From the NCBI RefSeq assembly GCF_008087085.1, contig NZ_VIYJ01000004.1, positions 1-49,666 of the forward strand: a stretch of DNA of 49,666 bases. Reading direction: 5' to 3'. The notes below the pieces were generated by a model, which was not told where the DNA came from, did not search any database, and worked only from the letters and a program-made list of their open reading frames with translations. Below, piece after piece: positions 1-9,301 of the stretch (positions are counted from its first letter, which is position 1; each line of letters starts with the position of its first letter). Origin of the DNA: Nocardioides rubriscoriae. GTDB taxonomy: Bacteria > Actinomycetota > Actinomycetes > Propionibacteriales > Nocardioidaceae. Made by a program: the position numbers and the translations under genes.

Positions 1-96
1 CTCCACGGCTACCTCGGCGACGTCCCACCCGACGAGTACGAGGACACGTTCTACGCTCGTGCCAGGACCGACCAACCCCTGGTCGGAATCCAATAG
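1..96 (+). mobile_element. IS3-family transposase, C-terminal end (partial)
   Basis: Frame 1 from the first base reads HGYLGDVPPDEYED, then RTDQPLVGIQ and a TAG at 94-96. This is the usual end of the OrfB (DDE integrase) transposase of IS3-family elements. Only 31 codons are inside the window; the catalytic core lies to the left. The right inverted repeat of the element follows directly, so this is the real right end of the IS and not a stray fragment. Confidence 0.85.
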
Positions 97-99
97 CCC

Positions 100-127
100 G
101 AGCCTCTACAGAACCCAGGGCGATTCA
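100..127 (+). repeat. IS3-family right terminal inverted repeat
   Basis: The bases after the transposase stop end in GGGCGATTCA. Read from the other strand they begin TGAATCGCCCTGGG and end GAGGCTC, the form of IS3-family ends (TGAACCGCCC...GAGGCTC, with terminal TG/CA). Position 127 is taken as the last base of the IS. Coding sequence of the interrupted gene resumes at 128. The matching target duplication would be at the left end, outside the window. Confidence 0.75.
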
Positions 128-3100
128 ACAAGGGTTTGGGATTCAAGTCTGTGCTGGAGATCACCGATGCGCCGGAGGCGTACTCCGAATCCGTTGCCTT
201 CCGATTGGGCAAGGAGAACGCCGTCGACCAGGTCTCGGAACTCTGGACCAGCCTCGACCGTGGCGACGTCCGCGACGTTCCTGCTATGCGCTTCCCATCG
301 CCTATTGCGCACCACCCCGCTACGTGGCGCAGCCTCCAGTCGGATGGCTTCCGCACAGCATTTCGCTTCCCGTTCCACGACGGAATCACGAAGGACCAGC
401 TCGCTGGCCTCGCCCGCCAGTTGCTGACCCTGCCAATGACTAGCGTCCTCTTCCTGAAGCACCTTGAAGAGGTGGTCATCGAAGTCGATACCGCAACAGA
501 AGAGGCGGATCGTCAGTGGTTGCTGGAGCGTCACCGCGTGTCCGATGGTGTGATCGAGCGGTGCAGCGGCCTTGACCAGACCGGCCTCTATCGAGTGGAT
601 CTCCTCAACAAGGACGGAGAAGGTGACCGCTATTGGGTGGCGCACAATGCCGAGGTCCAGATTGGCGACAACCGGGACGGGCTCTCCGGGCCGGCATGGG
701 CCGGGGTCGATGTCACAGAGGTCTCGGTAGCAGTGCGGGACGCTGACGATCCCCGCGTCGAGGCGCCGAACCGGAGGTTCCACGTCTTCTTGCCAACACA
801 GGAGCCCTCGGGTTGCTCGCTTCTGGTCAACGGGGCGTTCACCACCGACCTCTCACGGCAGCATGTCCAGGTCGGCAGCTCCCGCGATAACTACAACGGC
901 TATCTCGTTCGTCAAGCAGCCGAGACGTTCGTTCACTTGCTCCTGCCGCATCTCCTTGGACAAGGGGGCCTGCGCTACGTCCTTCGCGTGCTCGACCGCC
1001 TCGGCGGAGAGGCTGGCCCTGCGGCCAGCCTGCTGACCGAAGCGCTGGCCCAGCAGCTCTCATCGACTCCTCTCTTTCCTGCCAACGGCGAGACCCTCAC
1101 CCTCGGAGATGTCGTATTCCCGTCATCACTACTCGGCGAGTCTGGACCTCATTTCACGAAGTTGCTGAAGGCCAGCACTCAGGTCTCCGGGCGACGATTC
1201 CCAGATCCAGAGTTCTGCGACGGCGAGCTGACAGCAGTGTGCGCCGACTACGGAGCCACCGCGCTCACTGCCGCCGAATCGCTTCAGACGCTCGCCCGTT
1301 ACTCGGACCAGTCCAAGACCGCACTTCGACTGGGACCTGACACCCGTTACCGCGTTGACCCGTTACTCGACCTCTGCACGCTCATGTGGGAACGGGCGGA
1401 CGCGGACGAGCGGCAGGACCTCGAAGCGACTGCTTCCACCGAGCCCATCTTCCCCGTCGGCGAGAACGAAGACGGGACGGTCCGCCGCATTGCTCTCGGC
1501 GAAGAGAGCGCCTTCTATCCACCCGCGTCTTCGGCGGAGGAACTTCCGCTCCGTCGAATCCGGTTTCTGGCCCACGCAGTCTGCTGGGGACAGCTCGGTC
1601 GCTCCGAGCAGCGTTCCGTCCTCGAAGACCGAATGAAGGCTTGGGACGCACTCTTTAGCATCAAGGAGTTTCGTTTCGAGGAAGTCATGCGCGCCTCTGT
1701 GCTCCCTGGCCTCACTCGAACCGGCGGAGTTGATACCGAGCTCAGGGAGGCAAACCGCTCAATCGAAGCCCTCGCAACGATATGCCGCCTTGCCGGCAAG
1801 ACCACCAAGGCAGACCACCCGCTCCCGATGGGCCGCCTTGGCTCAGACCGCGCCTTCTTCAACCTGAGCCGCCTCGAGGTGCCATGCCGCTCAGATCGCG
1901 ACGGCGACCTCACCTGGGCGCCCGCTCACCAGGTGTACTTCGGGCGCGACTGGATCGGCGAAGACTCCGTAGAGGGGATCGTCGACGCGATGGCGGCGGC
2001 TGGCGAGCGGCTAGACGTCAGGTTCCTGGCAGCACCTGAGGCATTCGCCGCCTACTCCGGCGCGATCGGAGTCCACGCCGACGAGGACGATGGAGCCCAC
2101 CAACAGCCCGATGACGACGAGGGTGAAGTCGACCTCGAAGACGACACAGACGAAGCATTGGAAACGACGGTCGACGATAGATGGCGCAACTTCTTCGCGT
2201 GGCTGGGAGTCAGCCGGGGGTTACGCCTCGTCCACTTCCATGATGTCGATGACACTGGCACGGGCTGGACCAGCACGAAGGGCCTTGGACTCCCCGGCGG
2301 TTGGGCCTTCGCCGGTCTGAACGACGCTTGGTCGGACTACCGGGCTGCCTTGATTGGCTCCCTCAAAGCAGACCCACGCTGGGACTCCACAGACCACTAC
2401 CTCTACCAGGCGCACAACCTCGACCGCCTCGATGAAATCGCCGTCGTCGCGCAGCGGAAGAGCAACGACGTCGCCGCTGAGCTGCTCCAACATCTCGTGC
2501 GGAACTGGTCCTCCTACTCTCAGCACACGCAGGCTGAGCTTGCTCTGGTGGGCTCTGGTAAGTGGCCGTCTTCACGCAACGCCCCGCAGCGCGCAACAAC
2601 CGAAGAGATTGCTACTGGCGGTCCAGACTTCTGGCTCCACCGCCTCCGCAACCACGCGATCTGCCCGACCAGCCACGGCCCGCGTCGTCCGAACCAGACC
2701 TGGCGGCGCACCGATGAGCTCGCACGAAGGCTCGGGCGTAGCGGACGCAACGCGGACACTTACCTCCCCGTCCTCAGCCAGCCCCAAGGCGTGTCGGCGG
2801 CTCAACTTCGCGCCTGCCTGGACGAGCTCCAAGTTCGTGGCGAGCTGACACCCGCAGCGTTCACGATCGACGACGCACGCGAACTATGCATTCGACTGTC
2901 CCAGGTCTACGCCGACGGAGTGACCGAGCAGGTCGCACGCCGAGAACTCCGGCCGATCTACCGGGAGCTATTCGAACTGCTCGCGGGCACCAGCTCCGAC
3001 GGCCAGATGCCGCTCGGTGATTCTCCGCTCGCCGCGCGCACGTCCGCAGGCATCGCGTTCCTCCCCGCACAGGACATCTTGTACGCATCGGTGTCCGGAA

Positions 3101-4584
3101 GCCGTGAACGAAGCGGGGTGCAGGATCGCGTACCTCTCTTCGTTCTGGAGGCGGAGCCCGGGGCCAACCGGCCGCTACGCGAGCTCTTCGGAGCACCCCT
3201 CCTGGAGCAGGCCTTGGAGTGGAGCGTCCAGCCCGGGGAGCACGTACTCGACGACACCCAAATGGCAAGCTTCCGACAAGGACTGATTGAACTCCTCCCG
3301 CCACTTCTCGCACGCCTCAGCGCCGATCGCGCAGACCGAAGCCGCCTCGACAAGAAGGTGCTCACCGAGTTCGCGCAACGGATAGAGCCGGTCGAATCAC
3401 TCTCGATGAGCTGTGCGTTCCGAGGAGAGGACCTAGGGGGCATCCCCCAGCGGGCCTACCACGTACGCCGCACCGACGCCGACGAGTTCCAAGGCTTCGT
3501 CGTTTGGACAGGACCTCCGTGGCCGCCAGTTGCGGAGGACGCTCAGGCTCTCGCGATGGCGCTAGCCGAAGCCCTCGAAGTCAACACGGTCGAGACGTTC
3601 CTCTCCTTCATCAACGCCAGCCCCGGGATGCGTCGACAGCTCCTTGACCTTGCTGGTGCATCCGATAAGTGGCAGGAGGTCGCGGAAGAACTCGCCGACG
3701 GCGATGACGACTCCGACACGGAGGACGACGGCGCCAGCGCCGAGAGCCGCGAGTTCCAGACCGACGGAGAATCAACGGAGGCTGACGCGGGGACCCGGAC
3801 ACAGGCACCGCCGACGGCGCAGCAAGTCGCATCTCGCGTCCCGCTTCACACCTTCGAGGATCTCCTCATTGACGGTGAAGTCATACGAGTCACGGGAGCA
3901 GCTCCCAAGACGTCGACTGGCGGAAGGAGCCATGCTGGTGGATCGACCACAGACGTGAATTCGCTCAGCGGCTCACGCGGCGCCCCACGAGCAGCACAGG
4001 GCACCGACCTAAGCGAGCTGGATCGACTCGGCATGCGTATCACGTTCGCGTTCGAGCAGCGTCGTTTCCCCGGACGCTCCACCGCCGTCCTGCCTAGTGA
4101 CGAGCCCGCACCAAATGCGGACGTACTGATTGTCGACGTCAGCTCCCCCAGCATGATCAAAGAAGCCATCGCCCAATCCGCCGTCGTGAAGGCGGTCTCT
4201 GAAACTCTTCAGAGTCAGGGAATCAGCGACCTGTTTCCCGGCTTCGACATCCTTACGATCGACGGAACCGAGATCGACCGCATGATCGAACTCAAGTCCT
4301 CTGGAGTCGATGCGCAGGTTCAGGCGATGAGCTGGAACGAGTGGAAGACGGCCGGCGGCAGTGTGCGACACCGCTTCTGGCTCTACTTGGTTGGTAACCT
4401 CCGCGCCGACCTCCAACATGCGGCCCCGTTCGTCCGCGCCGTTCAAGACCCCTTTGGCACCCTCGCATCCTCGAAGACAGAGGACGTAATCCGCAAGCGG
4501 ACAGTTCAGCTCCGCGTCAGAGAGTTCGCAGCAGCCGACGAACTCAAACTGTCGCTCCGGCAAACGCCCGAGTCGGACGACTAA
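128..4584 (+). pseudogene. Hsp90-like (GHKL/sacsin-type) ATPase with DUF3883, 5' end removed by IS3
   Basis: An open frame runs to 4584; the first usable start is a TTG at 136, giving 1,482 residues. The N-terminus begins inside the GHKL G2 box (NKGLGFKSV). It continues with motifs of the sacsin/Hsp90-like N-domain (FHVFLPTQEPSG, LVNGAFTTDLSRQHVQV at about residues 255-290). The Asn/Glu helix and the DxGxG box that bind ATP should lie upstream and are replaced by the IS. Residues about 645-672 and 1190-1225 are acidic linkers. The last 110 residues (IELKSS, SWNEWKTA, RFWLYLVGNL) match DUF3883, a nuclease-like fold found with helicases and defence proteins. Without the ATP site the product is probably inactive, though a truncated protein could still be made from the TTG. 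A role in phage defence is inferred from family context only. Confidence 0.75.
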
Positions 4585-4585
4585 C

Positions 4586-5074
4586 GTGTCGCGAGGACAA
4601 GGCGAGGTCACGCGCGAGGGGGCCGCATCCGCAACGGCCGAGTGGGCGAACGACCCTACGACGGTGAAGGAGATCACCCACCCGGGTTTCAATGCCGACG
4701 AGCGCGACGGAGGCTTGGCCTTTGCCTGCGACCGAGGGCTCGTGATCTTCGCCTTCGACGGCGGCAACGTATGGTCAATCGACCCTGGCGGAGATCGCGA
4801 GCGGGTTCGAGAGATCGAGGCATTCTGGCGCGATAACCGACACCGAAATCGGTCGATCACTCTCGACGATCTCAACGACTGGCAGCGAGCCGCCGTCGGC
4901 GCGTTGGTCGCCGGACTCGACAGTGTCGGCCAACTGCCAGAGGCGGAGAGGGTTGGCGTCACCGACATCGCACGGGCTGACTACATCTACATCTTCCTCC
5001 GCCGGCATGCTCGCAGCGCGACCCAGGAGGACGCCGCTCGCGGCGAACGACTGGATCATGGAGATGGGCGGTGA
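4586..5074 (+). CDS. Hypothetical protein, probably coupled to the Hsp90-like gene
   Basis: A 162-residue ORF starts with GTG one base after the stop of the large gene, so translational coupling is likely. I recognise no family. Residues 20-65 look like a small alpha/beta region (GLAFACDRGLVIFAFDGGNVWSI is the hydrophobic core). After it come a charged helix rich in Arg and Asp and a region DYIYIFLRRHAR near residue 135. No signal peptide or membrane segment is seen. Base composition is like the large gene upstream. It could be a regulator or partner of that protein; no function can be assigned. Confidence 0.7.
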   Translation: MSRGQGEVTREGAASATAEWANDPTTVKEITHPGFNADERDGGLAFACDRGLVIFAFDGGNVWSIDPGGDRERVREIEAFWRDNRHRNRSITLDDLNDWQRAAVGALVAGLDSVGQLPEAERVGVTDIARADYIYIFLRRHARSATQEDAARGERLDHGDGR

Positions 5075-5366
5075 CGGCGAACTCGCCCACCCATGCCCCA
5101 TCTGCGGTCGGCCCGCAATCGGCCGAGCCTGGCAGTACAACACCATCTGCGACGAGTGCTACTCGAAGCCCGTCTGCCGAGCCGGGCGTCGCGTAGATGG
5201 GCACAACACCTCGCTTGGTGGTGGATTCGAGGCCGCCCACCTCGACGACGAGAGCGTGTGTGACCAAGTGACGCGGGATGGAACAGTGTGGATTGACGGC
5301 GTCGAATGCCACATGGGGGAAGCGAAGTTCGGCGGCGTGTTCGTCGGCATTGCGCCCAGGGAGTAG
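5058..5366 (+). CDS. Small zinc-ribbon protein
   Basis: About 100 residues, starting at ATG 5058 or ATG 5064; the second has GGAG immediately before it, and neither has an ideal ribosome site. The start overlaps the end of the preceding gene (stop at 5074), so the two are probably co-translated. A four-cysteine motif CPIC...CDEC at residues about 13-33 predicts one zinc ribbon; two further cysteines (VCRAG and VCDQV) and ECHMG follow. The open frame extends upstream to 4923, but that part is out-of-frame shadow of the 162-residue gene. No known family; such a protein could bind nucleic acid or a partner protein. Confidence 0.65.
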   Translation: MEMGGDGELAHPCPICGRPAIGRAWQYNTICDECYSKPVCRAGRRVDGHNTSLGGGFEAAHLDDESVCDQVTRDGTVWIDGVECHMGEAKFGGVFVGIAPRE

Positions 5367-5375
5367 CCCGCACAC

Positions 5376-5428
5376 CTGACTCCTAAGAGCGGCTGCCATC
5401 CGGGCACCCGCCCGACGTCAGGAGTCAG
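5376..5428 (+). promoter_or_regulatory. Inverted repeat sequestering the SSB-like gene's Shine-Dalgarno
   Basis: CTGACTCCT at 5376-5384 is an exact reverse complement of AGGAGTCAG at 5420-5428, separated by 35 bases. The right arm contains AGGAG (5420-5424), the ribosome-binding site of the gene starting at ATG 5431. If the stem forms in the mRNA, initiation would be blocked. The pairing is seen directly; a regulatory role is inference. Confidence 0.45.
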
Positions 5429-5430
5429 TG

Positions 5431-5862
5431 ATGACGATTCCCACCCAGATGAGCCTTCAGGGGTTTATCGCCACCGCGCCGGAGCTGACCTTCACCGGCA
5501 AGGGCCACGCCCGGTTCTACTGCCGGGTCGGCATCGAGCAGCACCGCAAGGAAGTCGACGGTTCGTTCACCAAGCTCGACCCGGTCTACTGCGACCTGGT
5601 GCTCTTCGACCGTGCGGCCGAGCGGGCGTACCCGAGGTTCAAGCCCGGTGACCAGATCGTCGCCTCGGGCTACGTCCACGAGTACGAGCAGGAGCGCCCC
5701 GGCGGTCCCAGTGAAATCCGTGAGCAGTTCGTCGCCCGTCGCATCGGGCACGACTGCGCCCGCACCCGCTACGTCGTGGACCGCAACCCGGCCAAGCAGC
5801 CCGACCCACCGACCAACGAGATGACGGTTGTCAACGAGTCTCCCCAGACCGTCGGCATCTGA
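5431..5862 (+). CDS. Single-stranded DNA-binding protein-like (OB fold)
   Basis: A 143-residue protein with the SSB pattern: FIATAPELTFTGKGHARFYCRVGIEQ near the N-terminus, then VYCDLVLFDRAAERAYPRF and GDQIVASGYVHEYE (residues about 10-90). ATG 5431 is chosen over the GTG at 5428 because AGGAG lies six bases before it. The C-terminal tail is short and lacks the DDDIPF-like acidic tip that recruits partners in chromosomal SSB. Such shortened SSBs are common in actinobacterial integrative elements, where they protect transfer or replication intermediates. Lies between the zinc-ribbon gene and the DUF4913 gene. Confidence 0.85.
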   Translation: MTIPTQMSLQGFIATAPELTFTGKGHARFYCRVGIEQHRKEVDGSFTKLDPVYCDLVLFDRAAERAYPRFKPGDQIVASGYVHEYEQERPGGPSEIREQFVARRIGHDCARTRYVVDRNPAKQPDPPTNEMTVVNESPQTVGI

Positions 5863-5876
5863 CGGGTGTGAGAACG

Positions 5877-6449
5877 ATGAGCACCGACCTTCACGGCCAG
5901 CAGACCCTGCTGGACAACGAGGACGGCGACTCGGAGTACGGCGGTCCCGACGAGGTGTTCGGGACCGCCGACTTCGACGACCAAGACCCGCTTCGCCCGA
6001 TCAACTGGAACCTGCTCTCGGCTGACGAGGCGATGGCGGAGTGGACCGACCTCGACGCCTGGGTCGGCTGGCTTCGCCTGACGTACGGCCTTCCGCCGAC
6101 GGTGGTGCCGCCGTACTGGCACCGCCACGACGAGCTCGTCTGGGAACTTTCCGCCCTGCACACCCACTGGCTCAACGCGTACAACTCCGAGGGCACACCC
6201 TCGGGGCCGATCGGGTGGCATCGCGACTTCGCCGAGTGCCGCAACCGGCTGCGCGAGTGGGTCTCCACGGCCGGCTGCCGACTCGACCGTGATCGTCCCA
6301 CGAGACAGACCACCTGGCCCGGCGAAGCCCTCCGCGAGACCGGCGGCGAGGTCGAGGTCGTCGACCGCTACGCCGACTTCCTCCTGTTTGTGCGCGACGA
6401 CGTCGCCGCCCGCCGATCCATCGAGGAGCAGGTCCGCACCGCCTCGTAG
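5877..6449 (+). CDS. DUF4913 protein of integrative elements
   Basis: About 190 residues from ATG 5877 (a GTG at 5868 is the alternative). Residues about 70-130 carry the DUF4913 signature: VVPPYWHRHDELVWELSAL, then WLNAYNSEG, GPIGWHRDFAE and NRLREW. The N-terminal 45 residues are acidic and probably disordered; the C-terminus is charged and helical. Function is unknown. DUF4913 genes travel with integrase, SSB-like and transfer genes of actinobacterial mobile elements, which fits this site. It follows the SSB-like gene with a short gap and is probably in the same transcript. Confidence 0.8.
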   Translation: MSTDLHGQQTLLDNEDGDSEYGGPDEVFGTADFDDQDPLRPINWNLLSADEAMAEWTDLDAWVGWLRLTYGLPPTVVPPYWHRHDELVWELSALHTHWLNAYNSEGTPSGPIGWHRDFAECRNRLREWVSTAGCRLDRDRPTRQTTWPGEALRETGGEVEVVDRYADFLLFVRDDVAARRSIEEQVRTAS

Positions 6450-6568
6450 CGCGTTCGCAGGATGTCCACCACACCGAGTTGTCCACAGCTTGAACAACTC
6501 GCCGCGAACGACCCCGCCGCCAGCCGCACGGTGGTTGGTCGTGCCCATTCCACCGAAAGGCATAGCCC

Positions 6569-6868
6569 ATGCTGCTTGCCCACGCAGTCACCCTTGTCGA
6601 GGCCCGCTCCCATATCGCAGCTCTCGCTGATCACGCCCATACCGTCGAGGCCTCCTCCGCCTTCGAGCGTGCCCTCATCGAACTGGACTGGGCTCACGGC
6701 GACGACGTACCCGCTCTCGACACCTTCGGTATCACCGACGACCGCGACATCCTCATGGCGGTCGCTGTCTCGGCTGTCCAACAGCTCCTCGACTACGGCC
6801 TCGATGCCCTCCAGATGGAGCTGCTCCTTGCCGCGCTGGAGGACGCCCGGGCACTGGACGAGCCCTGA
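6569..6868 (+). CDS. Hypothetical helical protein
   Basis: A 99-residue protein, almost entirely helical by composition (many Ala, Leu, Asp, Glu), with no Cys and no membrane segment. AAAGG about eight bases upstream of ATG 6569 supports the start. Its TGA overlaps the next start in TGATG, so the two genes are coupled. I recognise no family. The 119-base gap before it (6450-6568) holds no gene; it includes TTGTCCACA at 6479, which matches the actinobacterial DnaA-box consensus once. Confidence 0.7.
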   Translation: MLLAHAVTLVEARSHIAALADHAHTVEASSAFERALIELDWAHGDDVPALDTFGITDDRDILMAVAVSAVQQLLDYGLDALQMELLLAALEDARALDEP

Positions 6869-8205
6869 TGTACGGCGAGAACAGCGCACTACTGCGCGCA
6901 GAGCTGTCGTCGCTGCTGAAACAGCACCGTGTCCAGCTCCGGATCGGGGGTGGTGGCACCCACACGGTCCCGGTCACGACGACCGAGGCTGAGCGCCGCC
7001 AGATCGGCGAGCAGATCCGCCGCTACCGGCAGTCCGCCCTCGTGTGGTGCCAGGAGGCCGTTGCAGCTGTGGCACCACGGGCGGCCAGCAACCTGAACCC
7101 GACCGTCGCGAACCCGTTTCGCCTGCCCGCCATTCAGCACGGCGGATTGGCAGCCTTAGGGAACGCCCTCAACCAGACTGTCGAAGCATCGACCGCACGC
7201 CTGCCTGGCCTGGAGGAGCTGATCACTCCTCACGACCTGCCGATGGTCGAACACTGGCGACAGATCGCCCGTGCCGCGGCGCTGGGCGAGCAGGACTTCG
7301 AAGCCGGGCTCGACTACGGCAGCCTCGACACCCGGCAGACCCAGACGCTCATCGGCGACGTCGCCGCCACCGTCCGTGCCCTGATCGTGCTCGACCGGCG
7401 CTACTCGACGATCCCCGGTTGGGAGAAGCTCCACCGCTCCGACCGGCTCGGCTGGGCAGCCTTGGCATGCGCCCTCGACGCCAGCCTGGAGCCGCCCGAC
7501 TATGCGATCGACATGCGCGGCTGGCGCCCCAAGACCAAGATCATCCCCGGACCCGCCAAACCAGGTCTACTCGGAGTACTCCAGGCCGAGCACAACCTCG
7601 TGATTCGGATGCAGTCCTTTCCCAGCGCGACGAACCTGCGCCTCGTGGTCGACTCACAGCGACTCCTATCCCAAGGACTCGCGAAGCTGGCCGCAAAGAT
7701 CGACCCGGACCTCCAACAAGCGTGGCTCAGTCGGGCACAGACCTACCTCGATCTCCAACACGAGTTGCGCGAGGTCGGTGGCCAGGTCGGAACGGGTGGG
7801 CTCGCGGTAGTTGAGGGCGCCAACGCTGTCAGCAGGCTCAGAGCGGTCCGCCCCGACGCAGGCTTCGACCGGCGCGTCCTGCACGCGTTCACCACTCTCT
7901 TCACCCAACTCGACACCCGGATCGCCGACGTTATCGACGCTGGCATCAAGCGAAATCTCTACTTCACCCGGATGAAGATGCCGCGCATCGTCGAGAACAG
8001 CGGCCAGATGGTTGCGCCACCCAGGGAGCGCTACATCCCGCTCGGCGAGACCGACCACACCCCCATCGTCGAACTCGTCCGCGACCGACTCCGCCCGACG
8101 CCCGAGCCGCCATCCCCGCCGCGAGGTGCCGCCCGGAGCCGAGCCGAACTGCATTCCGCGATCGTGCATCGTCCCAATCCTGGTGGCAGCACGCTTGGCA
8201 TGTAA
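6868..8205 (+). CDS. Conserved hypothetical protein of the element
   Basis: A 445-residue soluble protein starting inside the stop of the previous gene (TGATG overlap). It is helical throughout, with a possible GWRPKTKIIPGPAKPG loop near residue 218 and a proline-rich C-terminal tail after residue 410. There are no metal motif, Walker motif, signal peptide or membrane segments. A role in element replication or transfer is possible from position alone. Codon use resembles the other element genes. I do not recognise the family. Confidence 0.75.
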   Translation: MYGENSALLRAELSSLLKQHRVQLRIGGGGTHTVPVTTTEAERRQIGEQIRRYRQSALVWCQEAVAAVAPRAASNLNPTVANPFRLPAIQHGGLAALGNALNQTVEASTARLPGLEELITPHDLPMVEHWRQIARAAALGEQDFEAGLDYGSLDTRQTQTLIGDVAATVRALIVLDRRYSTIPGWEKLHRSDRLGWAALACALDASLEPPDYAIDMRGWRPKTKIIPGPAKPGLLGVLQAEHNLVIRMQSFPSATNLRLVVDSQRLLSQGLAKLAAKIDPDLQQAWLSRAQTYLDLQHELREVGGQVGTGGLAVVEGANAVSRLRAVRPDAGFDRRVLHAFTTLFTQLDTRIADVIDAGIKRNLYFTRMKMPRIVENSGQMVAPPRERYIPLGETDHTPIVELVRDRLRPTPEPPSPPRGAARSRAELHSAIVHRPNPGGSTLGM

Positions 8206-8242
8206 CGCGGCGGACAGACCGCACGTGGACGAAGATCAGCCC

Positions 8243-9211
8243 ATGGCCGAAACGATCTGGGAGCGACTCGAAGAGTGCGTGCAATACCTCGCTGAACCCT
8301 TCCGAGCCTCCGAGATCGTCGGTTGGTTCCGCCATCACTACCCGGACGTGAAGGAGCAGTCGCTCCGGGCGCACATACAGGGCGCGACCTCGAATGCTTC
8401 CGCCGCATCGCGAGGCATGTTTGCGAACCGAGAGCCGCTCATCACGCGGGTCGGACACGGTCTCTACCGCCGCTCGGATGGGGACGCGGAGCCTGTCCGC
8501 GGGCGTCAAGAAGGCCAGCGCAACACGGCGATTCAACAGAAGCCGGACGAAGTGAACATCGAAGTGGCCGTCGAGAGGTATCTCCGCGATCGCGGCCCGA
8601 GTGCTCGGTACGCGTCCTTCGACTACTGCTTCAACCACTTCCAGCAGCACCGGACGGCGGTCGCAGTTTGGGGTGACCCCACCGGCATGGAGGTCAGTTG
8701 CCTGCAGCTCGGGTTCTACCTGGCCAGTTGGGGCATGCTGCGAGGCTCCTCCGAGCTGCTCCAGCGAAGCGCCCGACATCTGGTGCCCCTCGTTGAAACC
8801 ATCGCCAGCATTCCGCCGGCAGTCTGGGACCTCGACCTCGACGCCTACGACGCTGAAGGCATCGAGCTGGTGTACCGAGCAGCCCTTGACATTCGTAGTG
8901 CGCTCCGCCCGGTCCAAGCGTCCGACATTCTGGTCACCAAGGTGATGCTCGGTGTCTTCGGCTGCGTCCCAGCGTTCGACACCTACTTCAAGAAGGGCTT
9001 CGGCGTCTCAACCTTCAGCCAGGGATCGCTGCGGCGGGTCGGCGAGTTCTATCGAGCGAACGCTCACACTATCGATGCGCTGCGCCAGCCCACTCTCGAC
9101 TTCACGACTGGCCAGCCAACTACGAGGCTCTACACCCGCGCCAAAGTCGTGGACATGATCTTCTTCATCGAAGGCGGGTACCCGGGCAGGGCACACGCGT
9201 CAGGCGATTAG
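8243..9211 (+). CDS. DUF7669-like N-terminal domain protein
   Basis: The frame is open from 8012, but the first part is shadow of the 445-residue gene. ATG 8243 (or GTG 8225) gives a 322-residue product beginning MAETIWERLEECVQYL. The first 75 residues (FRASEIVGWFRHHYP, SLRAHIQGATSN, VGHGLYRR) match the winged-helix-like domain called DUF7669, found at the N-terminus of many accessory and restriction-like proteins. Residues 110-320 are an uncharacterised alpha-rich domain with ASFDYCFNHFQ and VPAFDTYFKKGF motifs. The DUF7669 part may bind DNA; the rest is unknown. It is the last plus-strand gene of the element before the convergent integrase. Confidence 0.75.
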   Translation: MAETIWERLEECVQYLAEPFRASEIVGWFRHHYPDVKEQSLRAHIQGATSNASAASRGMFANREPLITRVGHGLYRRSDGDAEPVRGRQEGQRNTAIQQKPDEVNIEVAVERYLRDRGPSARYASFDYCFNHFQQHRTAVAVWGDPTGMEVSCLQLGFYLASWGMLRGSSELLQRSARHLVPLVETIASIPPAVWDLDLDAYDAEGIELVYRAALDIRSALRPVQASDILVTKVMLGVFGCVPAFDTYFKKGFGVSTFSQGSLRRVGEFYRANAHTIDALRQPTLDFTTGQPTTRLYTRAKVVDMIFFIEGGYPGRAHASGD

Positions 9212-9301
9212 GGCCATGCTGCGCACCGCCGCCAGATCGGCCTCCACCGTGTCGGATGGGTAGCGGCGTAACGTCGACGAAACCTCCGGCAGGCCTTGCC
9301 G

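Noticed and set aside
8012..8242. N-terminal extension of the DUF7669 ORF
   Set aside because: Overlaps the 445-residue gene in another frame and reads as Ser/Arg/Pro shadow; family match starts at 8243.
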